From the NCBI GenBank assembly GCA_017430725.1, contig JAFRMK010000001.1, positions 1 to 45,123 on the forward strand: 45,123 nt of DNA, read 5' to 3'. Source of the stretch: Candidatus Saccharimonadota bacterium. GTDB lineage: Bacteria; Patescibacteriota; Saccharimonadia; Saccharimonadales; Saccharimonadaceae. Below are positions 24,865-33,768 of the stretch, in pieces. Position 1 is the first letter of the stretch. Each line of letters opens with the position of its first letter. The notes beneath the pieces were generated by a model. The model ran no database searches, was not told the DNA's origin, and saw nothing but the letters and a program-made list of their open reading frames with translations. Made by a program: the position numbers and the translations under genes.

Positions 24865-24889
24865 GGGCCGGTCACTGACCGGCCCTTTT
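24865..24889 (+). terminator. Rho-independent terminator after the 24443 gene
   Basis: GGGCCGGT and ACCGGCCC form an 8-bp stem around CACTG, followed by four T. Confidence 0.85.
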
Positions 24890-24900
24890 CCTTGCCTGCA

Positions 24901-24909
24901 TGCTAAAAT
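24901..24909 (+). promoter_or_regulatory. Extended -10 box for sbcB
   Basis: TGCTAAAAT ends 6 nt before ATG 24916. Almost the same sequence through the ATG recurs at 38818. Confidence 0.7.
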
Positions 24910-24915
24910 AATGAT

Positions 24916-26277
24916 ATGACACGCAGTTATTTCTTCTATGATCTCGAAACTTCAGGATTGGATCCGCGCAGCGACCGGATAATGCAGTTTGCCGGCATGC
25001 GCACGAATCTTGAGCTTGAGCCAATCGGTGAGCCGGTTAATATATTAGTCAAATTGAATGACGACACGCTGCCCAGTCCTCACGCCATTATGGTTACAAA
25101 GATTACGCCTCAGACCACGCTGGCGGACGGCATCAGCGAGGCGGAATTTTGTAAAAAAGTCAGCGCAGAATTATTTACGCCAGGCACGACTATCATCGGC
25201 TATAATTCAGTGCGCTTTGACGACGAATTTATGCGCCACACTTTTTGGCGTAATTTTTTTGACCCCTACGAATGGCAGTGGCGCGATGGGCGCAGTCGCT
25301 GGGACTTGCTTGACGTTGTGCGGATGACGCGCGCTTTGCGCCCCGCCGGCATCAATTGGCCGGTGCGAGACGGCAAGGCGACCAACCGGCTCGAGCTGAT
25401 TACGCAAGAAAACGGCATTTCGCACGAACATGCTCACGACGCCTTGTCCGATGTTGAAGCTTTGCTGGATGTCACTCGTCTGATTCGCGAAAAACAGTCC
25501 CAGCTTTTCGACTATTTGTTTAAGTTGCGAGACAAAAAACAGGTCCAACGCTTGGTGAATTTGGAAAACCCGGTGCCTTTTGTCTATTCTTGCGGTCGTT
25601 ATAGCTCGGCGCACGAAAAGACCACGGTTGCTTTTCCGCTCGCGCCAAGCAAAAACGGCAATTTGCTGGTTTTTGATCTACGCTATAATCTCGACGAGTT
25701 ATTGAAAGACCCCGAACGGGACGAGGCGGCGACATTTTATCCCATCGTCAAGGAGCTCCGTTACAATCGTTGCCCGGCGGTTGCGCCACTCGGCGTGCTC
25801 GACCAGGGTGGGGCGTGGGAGCGGATTGGGCTTGATGCTACCACCGTCGAACAGAACTTGGCTTCGCTCGCCCGTCACCCCGATTTCGCCGAGCGCATGC
25901 GCACGCAGGAGGAAGAGAAAATGGACTTTCCGCCCGCCGTTGACGCCGAATCCGCGCTGTATGATGGTTTTCTGGACGACATCGACCGGCGTAGCTGCGA
26001 GGTAGTACGCAACGCGCGCCCCGACCAATTGGCCACTTTCACGCCCGAGTTTCATGACGAACGCCTCCCCGAACTGTTTCTCCATTATAAAGCTCGCAAC
26101 TTTGCTGAGACTCTCAGCGAATCTGAACAAAAAAGTTGGGAAAAATACCGCCTTGGCCGCATCAAATCGCAGCAAAACGGTTTCATCAAAGCAATTCAAG
26201 ATCTCTCAAAACAGGGCGCTGATCGCTTCTTGCTTGAAGAACTACAGCTTTGGTATCAGTCTTTGATGCCATATTAG
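24916..26277 (+). CDS. sbcB: Exodeoxyribonuclease I
   Basis: A 3'-5' single-strand DNA exonuclease used in recombination and repair. The 453-aa product is near the usual length (about 475). The DEDDh fold shows as FFYDLETSGLDPRSDRIMQFAG (Asp9, Glu11), GYNSVRFDDEF in ExoII, and HDALSDVEALLDV in ExoIII; the ExoI C-terminal and SH3-like parts follow (NLENPVPFVYSCGRYSS and the ELFLHYKARNFAETL segment). It is alone behind a leaderless-type promoter, between the 24443 gene and the convergent surface protein gene. Confidence 0.95.
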   Translation: MTRSYFFYDLETSGLDPRSDRIMQFAGMRTNLELEPIGEPVNILVKLNDDTLPSPHAIMVTKITPQTTLADGISEAEFCKKVSAELFTPGTTIIGYNSVRFDDEFMRHTFWRNFFDPYEWQWRDGRSRWDLLDVVRMTRALRPAGINWPVRDGKATNRLELITQENGISHEHAHDALSDVEALLDVTRLIREKQSQLFDYLFKLRDKKQVQRLVNLENPVPFVYSCGRYSSAHEKTTVAFPLAPSKNGNLLVFDLRYNLDELLKDPERDEAATFYPIVKELRYNRCPAVAPLGVLDQGGAWERIGLDATTVEQNLASLARHPDFAERMRTQEEEKMDFPPAVDAESALYDGFLDDIDRRSCEVVRNARPDQLATFTPEFHDERLPELFLHYKARNFAETLSESEQKSWEKYRLGRIKSQQNGFIKAIQDLSKQGADRFLLEELQLWYQSLMPY

Positions 26278-26371
26278 CTCTGTTTGGGTGGCCAGTTTTT
26301 TGAGAGTGCATAACTATTTTTTCACCATGTCGACATAGTCGAAAACTCACCGTGCAATAAGAAGGCGTTGT

Positions 26372-27049
26372 TTAGACTTGATCCCACTTCAGGGCGATGG
26401 TTATTGTGACGTTCTGGCTGGAAGAAGGCAAATCTGCGCTGTTGGCTGGCGGAAAGGTACTAATTTCGATGCAGAACTCCTTCGACGACTGCTTAGAAAG
26501 GATGACGTTGTCGCTACTGACATTCTTAGCGGTACCCACGGTGACAACAGAAGGAGATGTCGCTCCAGCATACGAAGCATTCGTAGAATAATTAAACTCT
26601 AATGGAGTATTGACGTCGTCATATACTTGCACCACCATATACTTCTGTTGGGCCGCACTAAGCCCACTAATTGTGATAGTGGAAAGCTTGGCGTCATATG
26701 TGCCTTCATTTATGGCGTCAACGTAGAAAAAGCAAGTTCCCTCACTTAACCCGTAGGCTTTCCCGACCTGGAGGTCATTGCAGGTTACGGTTACGGTAGA
26801 GTCCGTGACGCTATGCGACGATGTCCTGTTTTGGGGATCTGAAAACGAGCTTGCATCCCACTTCACCTTCCAGCTCGCACTCCCCACGCTGACCGTGCCG
26901 TTAATATTCAAAGTCTGTGTATAGGCTGCAAAACCAATCGCCATGAACAGCGCGACTACTGCCAGGCCCGCCAGTGCAAATAACCGTAATTGTTCGCGTT
27001 TTTTATTACTTTTAAGCTTTTTCCTATTTAAACGTTTCTGTTGTGCCAT
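26372..27049 (-). CDS. SipW-type surface protein, copy A
   Basis: The 225-aa protein has a very basic start (residues 1-20), a hydrophobic signal or anchor helix ending MAIGFAAYTQTLNINGT, then a beta-rich, Ser/Thr/Asn-rich body. This N-terminus resembles the SipW-dependent signal peptides of TasA/camelysin-like proteins. Two cysteines (about 89 and 106) could bond outside. It shares the segment after the helix (NINGT-VGSASW-V-W), NEGTYDAKLS-IT-SG-AQQKY and the ending T-TIALK-DQV with the divergent gene at 27210, so they are paralogues. The minus strand carries TTGACA (27103-27098) and an AAGGA site before the ATG. Family assignment is tentative. Confidence 0.75.
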   Translation of the reverse strand: MAQQKRLNRKKLKSNKKREQLRLFALAGLAVVALFMAIGFAAYTQTLNINGTVSVGSASWKVKWDASSFSDPQNRTSSHSVTDSTVTVTCNDLQVGKAYGLSEGTCFFYVDAINEGTYDAKLSTITISGLSAAQQKYMVVQVYDDVNTPLEFNYSTNASYAGATSPSVVTVGTAKNVSSDNVILSKQSSKEFCIEISTFPPANSADLPSSSQNVTITIALKWDQV

Positions 27050-27135
27050 GTTTAATCCTTTACTAACTATCTATAGCTTAAGCGTTTCTCCTCCCCTTGT
27101 CAAGTCTGGTAGCGGAAATATAACAGATAAAACGC

Positions 27136-27165
27136 TTGCATGTTTGTACCAATACCGCTTATACT
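27136..27165 (+). promoter_or_regulatory. Promoter of surface protein copy B
   Basis: TTGCAT (27136-27141), 18 bp, TATACT (27160-27165). The -10 and following bases (TATACTAAGAAA) are the same as in the 23S rRNA promoter, so high expression is expected. Confidence 0.75.
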
Positions 27166-27209
27166 AAGAAAGAGAAAAAACGAACGCTAACGTAAGAAAG
27201 AGTTGGACT

Positions 27210-27902
27210 ATGAACGCTAAAAAGACTAAATATAAAAAGACTAATACCAAAAAGGTTCGGGATAATAAACGAGAACAGAGGATTCATCTTGTCACGATTG
27301 GTGCACTGCTCCTTGCCGTAGTCTTCATGGCGATTGGTTTTGCGGCCTATACGCAGACTTTGAATATTAACGGTACGGCAAATGTCGGGAGTGCGAGCTG
27401 GAATGTGCATTGGGAAACCGGGACTACGGCTGACCAAAGGGGCGAATGGGGAACCACGAGCTCGTCAGTTACTAACGATACCGTAACCCTGAGCTGCACC
27501 CTATCAGTCACCCAAAGCTGTGGCATGGATTCTCTTAATGCCATCAACGAAGGCACTTACGACGCAAAGCTGTCGAGCATCACCGTCAGCGGGCCAACTA
27601 CCGCACAACAGAAATATATTTGCGTCGCCATTAATGGGTATAGCTCGTCTTTCGATGAATGGTGGTATACGCCAGGCTGTTCCAGCGTAGCGGGCAGCGG
27701 TTCATCGACGCAAATCAGTTTTGGTACCGCGGCGAATGTCGCAAGCAAGAATGTTACGATACCAAAGAAGAGCGGCTCCACGAACGGAGATATGGGTTAT
27801 CAGGTTTTCGTGAAATATTACCAGCCGTCAAGTTCCTCCGACCTCCCCACGTCCAACCAAACAGTCACCGTCACGATCGCTCTCAAATACGACCAGGTCT
27901 AG
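27210..27902 (+). CDS. SipW-type surface protein, copy B
   Basis: The 230-aa paralogue of the divergent 26372 product has a Lys-rich start (about residues 1-25), a hydrophobic helix running into MAIGFAAYTQTLNINGT (17 residues identical to copy A), and a beta-rich body with repeated Ser/Thr. Its four cysteines are placed differently from copy A (SCTLSVTQSC, then two near 131 and 151), so disulfides are not conserved. It ends T-TIALKYDQV. It would leave the cell by Sec and stay attached or assemble as fibres, as TasA-type proteins do; that is inference. Its leader is ~37 nt with only a weak AAAGAG site, and a terminator follows. Confidence 0.75.
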   Translation: MNAKKTKYKKTNTKKVRDNKREQRIHLVTIGALLLAVVFMAIGFAAYTQTLNINGTANVGSASWNVHWETGTTADQRGEWGTTSSSVTNDTVTLSCTLSVTQSCGMDSLNAINEGTYDAKLSSITVSGPTTAQQKYICVAINGYSSSFDEWWYTPGCSSVAGSGSSTQISFGTAANVASKNVTIPKKSGSTNGDMGYQVFVKYYQPSSSSDLPTSNQTVTVTIALKYDQV

Positions 27903-27915
27903 GACTTTGCCACGA

Positions 27916-27939
27916 CCGCCCCTGCCGGGGCGGTTTTTT
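27916..27939 (+). terminator. Rho-independent terminator after surface protein B
   Basis: CCGCCCC and GGGGCGG form a 7-bp stem around TGCC, followed by six T. Confidence 0.9.
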
Positions 27940-27983
27940 GTGTAAAGAGAAAAGCGCTTAAGTTTTAAATCTCCCTCCCCGAG

Positions 27984-27992
27984 TGCTAAACT
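27984..27992 (+). promoter_or_regulatory. Extended -10 box for the OatA-like gene
   Basis: TGCTAAACT ends 9 nt before ATG 28002; no Shine-Dalgarno. Confidence 0.6.
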
Positions 27993-28001
27993 AAAAACAG
28001 T

Positions 28002-29834
28002 ATGCGCTGGCTCGTCGGATTAAATTCCCTGCGTTTTTACGCAATCGTCCTGATTGTGGTTTACCATCTTTTTCGGCGCCTCCTTCCGGGCGGCTTTATC
28101 GCGGTCGATATCTTCTTTGCGATTTCCGGTTTTCTGACTATTTCCGGTCTTCTGAAACAATACGCCAGTACTGGCCGCGTGCACTATCGTGAGTTTCTCA
28201 AAAAACGCTTTTGGCGACTATTTCCACTGTTGTTGGTTTGCGTTTTGCTAACCCTGACGCTCGCGCTAGCGGTAAATCGCGACATCCTGGCCGGCGTACA
28301 ATTGCGCACCGCTGCGGCCTTGACCTTCACTACCAATCTGCTCGAATTGTTCAGTGGTGGCGATTACGAAAACACGATTTCGCCCAATCTGTTTGAGCAC
28401 AGCTGGTTTTTGGCGCTCGAAATGCAGCTGCTCTTGTTGGTCGGTTTGCTGACCAAGCTTGGTCTCGGTCTCGGTAGCCGGCGCCGCCGTGCGATTCGCA
28501 ATATGGGTTTTGCCTATTTGGTGATGGCGATACTATCAAATCTGCTGATGATTGGCTATGGTGGCCGTTTTGGCGAAATCAATCGGGCCTACTTTGCCAT
28601 AGACACACACATGGGTGCCTTTTGTCTTGGGGCCGCCCTGGCGGCCTTCAATCATCTTGTTCCCCGCACGCCGCGCACCCCCAAGCTGATTCCCGCCCTC
28701 GGCATGGCCATGAGTCTGCTGATTATCACAATCCTGGCCAGTAAAACCGAATATTCAGACCCCTTTACGTTCCTGTTTGTCCTGCCATTTACGGGCGTGC
28801 TGGCCATTATTATGATTTTCTGCATTATTAAATTGCAGAGCAACCGTCACAGTCGGCGCAATTCGCCGCTGCTGATTCGTCTGCTAGAATATCTCGGCTC
28901 GCTGTCGTTTGGCGTCTATTTATTCCATTATCCGCTGCATCTTCTCTTGCCAGAGCTCCTGCCGAATACGGCGCCCGGTTGGCTAGCGCCGATACTCACG
29001 CTTTCGCTCAGCTTCGTGCTGGCCTGGCTGTTTGCGGATGTGCTGAACCTGGAGAAGTTCTTCCGTTTCGGTCAGCTCAACAAAAAACGTCGGTTATCTC
29101 GTGTTGCGACATTAGCGATATGCTGCGCTCCCGCAATTGTCTTGCTCGCAACGACGCCCGTCCGCTCGCAAATCAGTCAGCAGCTCGATTCGGTCGAGCA
29201 GGCTGAATTCCATTTCGATGAAGATTATCAGCCAGACTATGTTGGCGTGCAGGCACTTGAGCAATTCTCGGCCAACATCGTACCGATTTTTCAGTCCCTC
29301 CAAAACGAGGCAAGTGCCGCCAGCGGCCATCATCGGCCAGCCATGTCTGCCAATTCGGCCAGCGTATTAATCATTGGCGATTCCGTGACTCTTGGCGCGA
29401 AGGCAGAGCTCGAGTCCATTATCGCCAACTCGTTCGTTGACGCACAGGAATCGCGTGGCATTGAAAGCGCTACGACTATTTTGGCGGGCTATGCAGCGGC
29501 CGGAAAACTGCCCGATACAATTGTGTTGAGCTTGGCGACCAATGAGCGTACCATCACCGACGGTTTGCTCCAGAGTATTGTCGATGTAGCTGGCGACGGG
29601 CATAGTTTCGTGCTGGTTTCCGCCTATGCTGGGCCGCAGCAACCACGCGAAGCACAGAACGCGGCGCTAAAAGGCTACGCCGAGCGCCATTCGAACGTCG
29701 TATTTGCCGACTGGTGGCAGTTGGCGCACGACAACTGGTCTTTAATGTACGCCGACCATATCCATCTTAATCCCGAGGGGCGATTGACCTATGCGCGACT
29801 AATAAATAACGCCGTACGAGGAGTTGCCAAATGA
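28002..29834 (+). CDS. OatA-like acyltransferase fused to an SGNH hydrolase domain
   Basis: A 610-aa two-domain envelope enzyme. Residues ~1-370 are an acyltransferase-3 domain with about ten helices; His22 in VVYHLF is the conserved catalytic position and the GGFIAVDIFFAISGF loop follows. After a final helix (about 365-385) and a linker, residues ~450-605 form an SGNH esterase-type domain with GDSVTLG (Ser461), a weaker block and the ADHIHLN pair (Asp585, His588). This is the OatA layout: acetyl groups are brought across the membrane and put on peptidoglycan or another wall polymer. Overlaps the next gene by ATGA. Confidence 0.9.
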   Translation: MRWLVGLNSLRFYAIVLIVVYHLFRRLLPGGFIAVDIFFAISGFLTISGLLKQYASTGRVHYREFLKKRFWRLFPLLLVCVLLTLTLALAVNRDILAGVQLRTAAALTFTTNLLELFSGGDYENTISPNLFEHSWFLALEMQLLLLVGLLTKLGLGLGSRRRRAIRNMGFAYLVMAILSNLLMIGYGGRFGEINRAYFAIDTHMGAFCLGAALAAFNHLVPRTPRTPKLIPALGMAMSLLIITILASKTEYSDPFTFLFVLPFTGVLAIIMIFCIIKLQSNRHSRRNSPLLIRLLEYLGSLSFGVYLFHYPLHLLLPELLPNTAPGWLAPILTLSLSFVLAWLFADVLNLEKFFRFGQLNKKRRLSRVATLAICCAPAIVLLATTPVRSQISQQLDSVEQAEFHFDEDYQPDYVGVQALEQFSANIVPIFQSLQNEASAASGHHRPAMSANSASVLIIGDSVTLGAKAELESIIANSFVDAQESRGIESATTILAGYAAAGKLPDTIVLSLATNERTITDGLLQSIVDVAGDGHSFVLVSAYAGPQQPREAQNAALKGYAERHSNVVFADWWQLAHDNWSLMYADHIHLNPEGRLTYARLINNAVRGVAK

Positions 29835-30517
29835 AGCGTAAAATCGCCATCGCACTAATGATTAGCGCCATCGTGGTACTGATTGCCGAATTTTTCGGTC
29901 TCTATTTTGCGCGTCAATCGCATCAACGCGCCGTGGCCGATGAAACAAAATCTCAGCTTGCCGTGGATTTGGGCACGCTCTCCGCGGCACTGCAATCCGG
30001 CAATCAGGCGCTTTACGAAAAGAGCTATCGCAATTTCTCGTCTCATCTTGCGACCTATCGCGCAAATCCGTTCGCCAGACGCGAGTCGGCCGAGCAAATC
30101 ACTAAACTATCCGAATATGCTCAACTGCTATCTGACGACGCAGAGACCATCCGCACCCTGAATACTTTTCATGCCACGCTCCTGCAGCTCAACCTCACGC
30201 CTGAGACTGATGACAATATTGAAAAACTCTCCGATTATCGCAAAAAGTTCACGCGGCTCGCTGGCAACATCGAGCAGACTGCAGAGCTTCCATTACTGGC
30301 CGAATTGCGCGAACGCAGTCTGAAGATTTTGCCAAAACTCGCCAGTAAGCTAGATGCTGTGCTAGTTTGCGCTGGTCTTTGCCCCACGGCTACCATGAAC
30401 GAAAAACAAAAAGACTTTTCGGAGAGTTTGGCCGAAGGTATTAAGCAGCTAAAAATCGAAAACGCCGACATCGCGGAGCGGTATTCGCCGGCAGAATACA
30501 TTTTGCTGTTACAATAA
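29831..30517 (+). CDS. Membrane-anchored helical protein of unknown function
   Basis: Not assigned to a family. The 228-aa product has a single N-terminal membrane helix (about residues 5-27, starting after KRK) and then an almost wholly helical extracytoplasmic or cytoplasmic part rich in Ala, Leu, Gln and Glu, with one VLVCAGLCPT segment holding two close cysteines near residue 180. The coupling to the OatA-like gene (ATGA overlap) suggests it serves that enzyme. The last codons also contain the -10 box of pta. Confidence 0.7.
   Translation: MKRKIAIALMISAIVVLIAEFFGLYFARQSHQRAVADETKSQLAVDLGTLSAALQSGNQALYEKSYRNFSSHLATYRANPFARRESAEQITKLSEYAQLLSDDAETIRTLNTFHATLLQLNLTPETDDNIEKLSDYRKKFTRLAGNIEQTAELPLLAELRERSLKILPKLASKLDAVLVCAGLCPTATMNEKQKDFSESLAEGIKQLKIENADIAERYSPAEYILLLQ
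30507..30515 (+). promoter_or_regulatory. Extended -10 box for pta inside the preceding gene
   Basis: TGTTACAAT forms the last codons of the 29831 gene and ends 6 nt before ATG 30522. Confidence 0.65.
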
Positions 30518-30521
30518 AGAT

Positions 30522-31307
30522 ATGCAAAAGATTCTCTTACCCGAAGCCAATAATGATTTCATCCAAACTGCTTTACCGGCTCTGCGTAAATTCTGCGAGC
30601 CGGAGGCAACCGCAATGGAGTTGGCCGCGGCCTGTCAGCAACTAAAAGCCGGCGCCGCCGACGCCATGCTGGCCGGCATCGACTGGTCGTCTCGCGACGT
30701 CATTCTTGCCTGCCGTGATGAGCTAGGAATGCTAGCTAATCACCAAGTTTTTTCAAGTTTGTTTGTCGTCGATTTGCCAGACGGTCGGCGTTATATTTTG
30801 TCGGACGGCGCAACCTGCAAACACCCCACCGTTTCACAATTAACTGAAATCGTCGAGTTAGTACACGCCGCCGCCGAGAAGCTGCTTGATGATACGCCAC
30901 GCGTGGCCTTGTTGTCATTTTCAAGCTTCGGTTCCGGCGGAAAAGATACCGCGATCGATTTGGCGCGCGACGTCTTGGCCGAGCTGCATCAAAAACATCC
31001 TCAAATGTTGGTTGATGGCGAAATGCAACTCGACGCTGCCGTAAACCCACGCATCGCCGAAAAGAAGGCGCCTGCCGACTCGCCAGTTGCTGGGCGCGCA
31101 AACGTACTAATCGCGCCAGATATCAATGCTGGCAACATCCTCTACAAAGCCTTCGAGCAATTCGCTTCCGCCAAAGTCGCCGGCCCAATTTTGTTAGGTT
31201 TTCAGGCGCCTGTCTCCGATTTATCGCGCGGTTCCACCGTCGAAGATATTGTCTTTACGGCGCAATGTCTGTTGCGGCTGGCTTCGCCTTCGCAAGCCGC
31301 GTCTTGA
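30522..31307 (+). CDS. pta: Phosphate acetyltransferase, short form
   Basis: Interconverts acetyl-phosphate and acetyl-CoA. The 261-aa protein keeps the PTA/PTB C-terminal signatures: LLSFSSFGSGGKDTA, MLVDGEMQLDAAVNP, SPVAGRANVLIAPDINAGNILYK and GPILLGFQAPVSDLSRGSTVEDIV. It is about 65 residues shorter than the usual ~325-aa minimal Pta, with the loss in the N-terminal domain, where little of the family pattern is left. With phosphoketolase and acetate kinase further on it completes an acetyl-phosphate node. The 3' end overlaps the convergent GH57 gene by 53 bp. Confidence 0.87.
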   Translation: MQKILLPEANNDFIQTALPALRKFCEPEATAMELAAACQQLKAGAADAMLAGIDWSSRDVILACRDELGMLANHQVFSSLFVVDLPDGRRYILSDGATCKHPTVSQLTEIVELVHAAAEKLLDDTPRVALLSFSSFGSGGKDTAIDLARDVLAELHQKHPQMLVDGEMQLDAAVNPRIAEKKAPADSPVAGRANVLIAPDINAGNILYKAFEQFASAKVAGPILLGFQAPVSDLSRGSTVEDIVFTAQCLLRLASPSQAAS

Positions 31308-32481
31308 TATCGCGTAGGCTATTCATGAAATAGGAAAAAGCATCAAACGGCGAATCGTAGGGCGAAAAATAACTATGCACATCGCCATCTTGGAAGTATT
31401 TCGTGCACATATAATATACATGATCGCTAGTCAACAATCGTCGCCAATCCGTGATTAGTTCGGTATCGTTGCTTGCCAAGACTTCGTCTCGTAATTCATA
31501 GACGGCGCTGATGGCTTCTTGTTGCATTGAGTTACCTAGCCAGGCAGTTAAATCGCGTTCAGCATCCGCCCAGCTCACCGTCCAGGGCATCGAGACGCTT
31601 TCTTGCACCGAGCCGATGTTGCAGGCCTCGCTGACCGTCAAAAAACGGTTCGCTTTGTCGCCCAGCCATCGCTCGACCAAGCTTTCGAAAAACTCAAAAA
31701 TGCCAGTTTCGCGCCAAATATTCTCGCCAAATGTCTCGAAGTCCATCATTAAATTGGTCAACAAGCCGCGCTCCGCATCCTCGTATAGCCAGGCGAGGTA
31801 TTTGTCGACCGTCAATGGCCATTCTGGCCACCGCTTGTCGGAAAAACGAAAGGCGATGTCGTCGGACCGGCGGTAGTTGCGCAACAACAGCTTCAGCTCT
31901 TTGCAGCCATAGGCAGAATAGGCATAATTCGGGCTGCGGTCGCCCAAGATTTTATCCCATCCTTCAGCCAATACGCCCCGATAGCCGTGTTCTTCCGCCC
32001 AAGACGCCACGTCGTCGTTGTACGCAAGTTCCGTGTTACGCAACACGCGCGGCGTTTGTCCGAACAGTTCTTGGATTTTTGCGCGGTGCTCGGCCACCTC
32101 ACTGGCAAACTCCTCGCGATTATAGAAGAAGGCCAGTGAATGGTAGTATGTTTCGCCCACTATCTCGACACGGCCAGTTTCAGTCATTTTTTGGAGCAGT
32201 GTAATCAGTTCCGGCGCCCACGTTTCGGCCTGTTCGAGCCAGACGCCCGTAATCGACAACGACAACTTGAACTCCGGAAAGTGCTCCAAGCAACGCAATA
32301 GCAATTTCAGCATTGGCGCATAGGATTTTTCTGCTACTTTCTTAAAAACGCGCTCATTATTCGCGCCGGCGTACCAATCCTTGTCCGTCCAATAATCATG
32401 GTCATGTCCCACCGCAAAGATGCTGTAATGCTTCACCCGAAACGGCTGATGCATATGCAAATATAGGACCAAAGACCGCAT
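31255..32481 (-). CDS. GH57 family glycoside hydrolase (alpha-amylase type)
   Basis: The 408-aa protein has the GH57 landmarks in order: LHMHQPFR at the N-terminus (residues 8-15), the nucleophile region RNTELAYND with Glu151, and the acid/base region MMDFETFGE with Asp247. GH57 enzymes hydrolyse or rearrange alpha-1,4 or alpha-1,6 glucans. No signal peptide is visible, so the substrate should be an internal glucan. It is 18 nt after the glycosyltransferase gene and in the same operon, a pairing known from glycogen metabolism in other prokaryotes. Weak AGAGGT site before the ATG. Confidence 0.92.
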   Translation of the reverse strand: MRSLVLYLHMHQPFRVKHYSIFAVGHDHDYWTDKDWYAGANNERVFKKVAEKSYAPMLKLLLRCLEHFPEFKLSLSITGVWLEQAETWAPELITLLQKMTETGRVEIVGETYYHSLAFFYNREEFASEVAEHRAKIQELFGQTPRVLRNTELAYNDDVASWAEEHGYRGVLAEGWDKILGDRSPNYAYSAYGCKELKLLLRNYRRSDDIAFRFSDKRWPEWPLTVDKYLAWLYEDAERGLLTNLMMDFETFGENIWRETGIFEFFESLVERWLGDKANRFLTVSEACNIGSVQESVSMPWTVSWADAERDLTAWLGNSMQQEAISAVYELRDEVLASNDTELITDWRRLLTSDHVYYMCTKYFQDGDVHSYFSPYDSPFDAFSYFMNSLRDIKTRLAKAKPAATDIAP

Positions 32482-32499
32482 TGCTCGTATTACCTCTAC

Positions 32500-33717
32500 C
32501 TAAAAAATATTTCTTTTGTGTTTCTTGACTTCATCATACACTTGAATACACTTTTGCGCAACGTCGTCCCAAGAGATGCGCGCGTATTCGTGCTGGACAT
32601 TTTGACGCAGAATTTTGGTGAGTGCCGGGCTCTCTGCGATATTGACAAGCGCATCGGCCAGCTTGTCCTCGTCCCAGAAATCATAACGTACGATTGAGTG
32701 TAATACTTCGCCGACTCCCGACTGTTTGGTGATGACCAGGGCATTACCGTGGTGCGCCGCTTCTAGTGCGGTCAGACCGAACGGCTCCGAAACGGACGAC
32801 ATCACGAAGATGTCAGAGATGCTATAAATGTCGCGCAGTTGTTTGCCGCGGATGAAGCCAGTAAAAATCACATTTTTCGCAATCCCCAATTCTGCCGACA
32901 GGCGTATTAATTCATTCTTCTCTTCGCCATCGCCCGCAAACAGAAATACTAGTTTGGGGTGAACGCTGATTGCACGTGCCGCCGCCCGCATCATGTGAGC
33001 AAGACCTTTTTGCAGCGTAAAACGCCCAACCGTAGAAACGATTGTGTAACCTTGCTTCTTCAAGTCTTCAAGATATTGGTAGCTTGAGCCGTCAAAGTGA
33101 TAGTTGTCTTCCCGCTGCGTGGTGAAGCCATTGTGCGCAACGTCAATTTTGTCGGCGGGGATGCCGTATTTTTCAATAATCATGTCTTTTGTAGCCTGAC
33201 TGACGGCCACGATTTTATCCGCCCAGACCAAACCTTCATATTCAATCTGACGAATCAGCGGATTCCCGCCGTTTTCGCCGCCACGGTCAAACTCGGTTGC
33301 GTGCACATGCGCCACGAACGGAATACCGAAGTTCTTTTTCGCCATGATAGCGGTCTCAAAAGTCAGCCAATCATGCGCGTGGATCACGTCTGGCTGCTGG
33401 TTATTCGATAAGTATTGTTTGATGAATTCGCAGTATTCGTGTTGCACGTCTCTTAGTGAATAATGACCGTTTTCGCCAAGCGTTTTCGCGTTTACCTTGT
33501 CGGACTCGTAGGCGCCCATACCGTATTGGAAGAGTGGGTCGAGGTCAGTTGCCGACAAAACATGCATAAAGTCAAAATCATGGTCAGATTCATAGGGCAC
33601 GACAAAATCAATCTCCGCACCCATTTTTGCAAGAGATTTCGAAAGGTTGAAGCAAGCCACTCCCAAACCGCCACTATTGTGGGGAGGAAGCTCCCATCCT
33701 AGCATCAAAATTCTCAT
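32500..33717 (-). CDS. GT4-type glycosyltransferase, glycogen/starch-synthase-like
   Basis: The 405-aa protein has the GT-B fold: N-terminal MRILMLGWELPPHNSGGLGVACFNL with the glycine-rich acceptor loop, an HAHDWLTFET motif as in glycogen synthases, a second domain starting STVGRFTLQKGLAHMMRA, and the E-x7-E donor motif SEPFGLTALEAAHHG. It would add glucose from a nucleotide sugar to an alpha-glucan; the exact donor is not readable. It has TGCTATACT ending 8 nt before the ATG and is first in the unit with GH57. Confidence 0.9.
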   Translation of the reverse strand: MRILMLGWELPPHNSGGLGVACFNLSKSLAKMGAEIDFVVPYESDHDFDFMHVLSATDLDPLFQYGMGAYESDKVNAKTLGENGHYSLRDVQHEYCEFIKQYLSNNQQPDVIHAHDWLTFETAIMAKKNFGIPFVAHVHATEFDRGGENGGNPLIRQIEYEGLVWADKIVAVSQATKDMIIEKYGIPADKIDVAHNGFTTQREDNYHFDGSSYQYLEDLKKQGYTIVSTVGRFTLQKGLAHMMRAAARAISVHPKLVFLFAGDGEEKNELIRLSAELGIAKNVIFTGFIRGKQLRDIYSISDIFVMSSVSEPFGLTALEAAHHGNALVITKQSGVGEVLHSIVRYDFWDEDKLADALVNIAESPALTKILRQNVQHEYARISWDDVAQKCIQVYDEVKKHKRNIF

Positions 33718-33725
33718 CTATAAAT

Positions 33726-33734
33726 AGTATAGCA
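33726..33734 (-). promoter_or_regulatory. Extended -10 box for the GT4-GH57 operon
   Basis: TGCTATACT on the minus strand ends 8 nt before ATG 33717. Confidence 0.65.
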
Positions 33735-33768
33735 CTTCAGGCAACAAGCACAAGCGTAAAAACATTTT

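Noticed and set aside
26278-26371. Terminator or small gene between sbcB and surface protein A
   Set aside because: Only a short TGTCGACA palindrome and a T-run are seen; neither makes a convincing terminator and no frame is supported.
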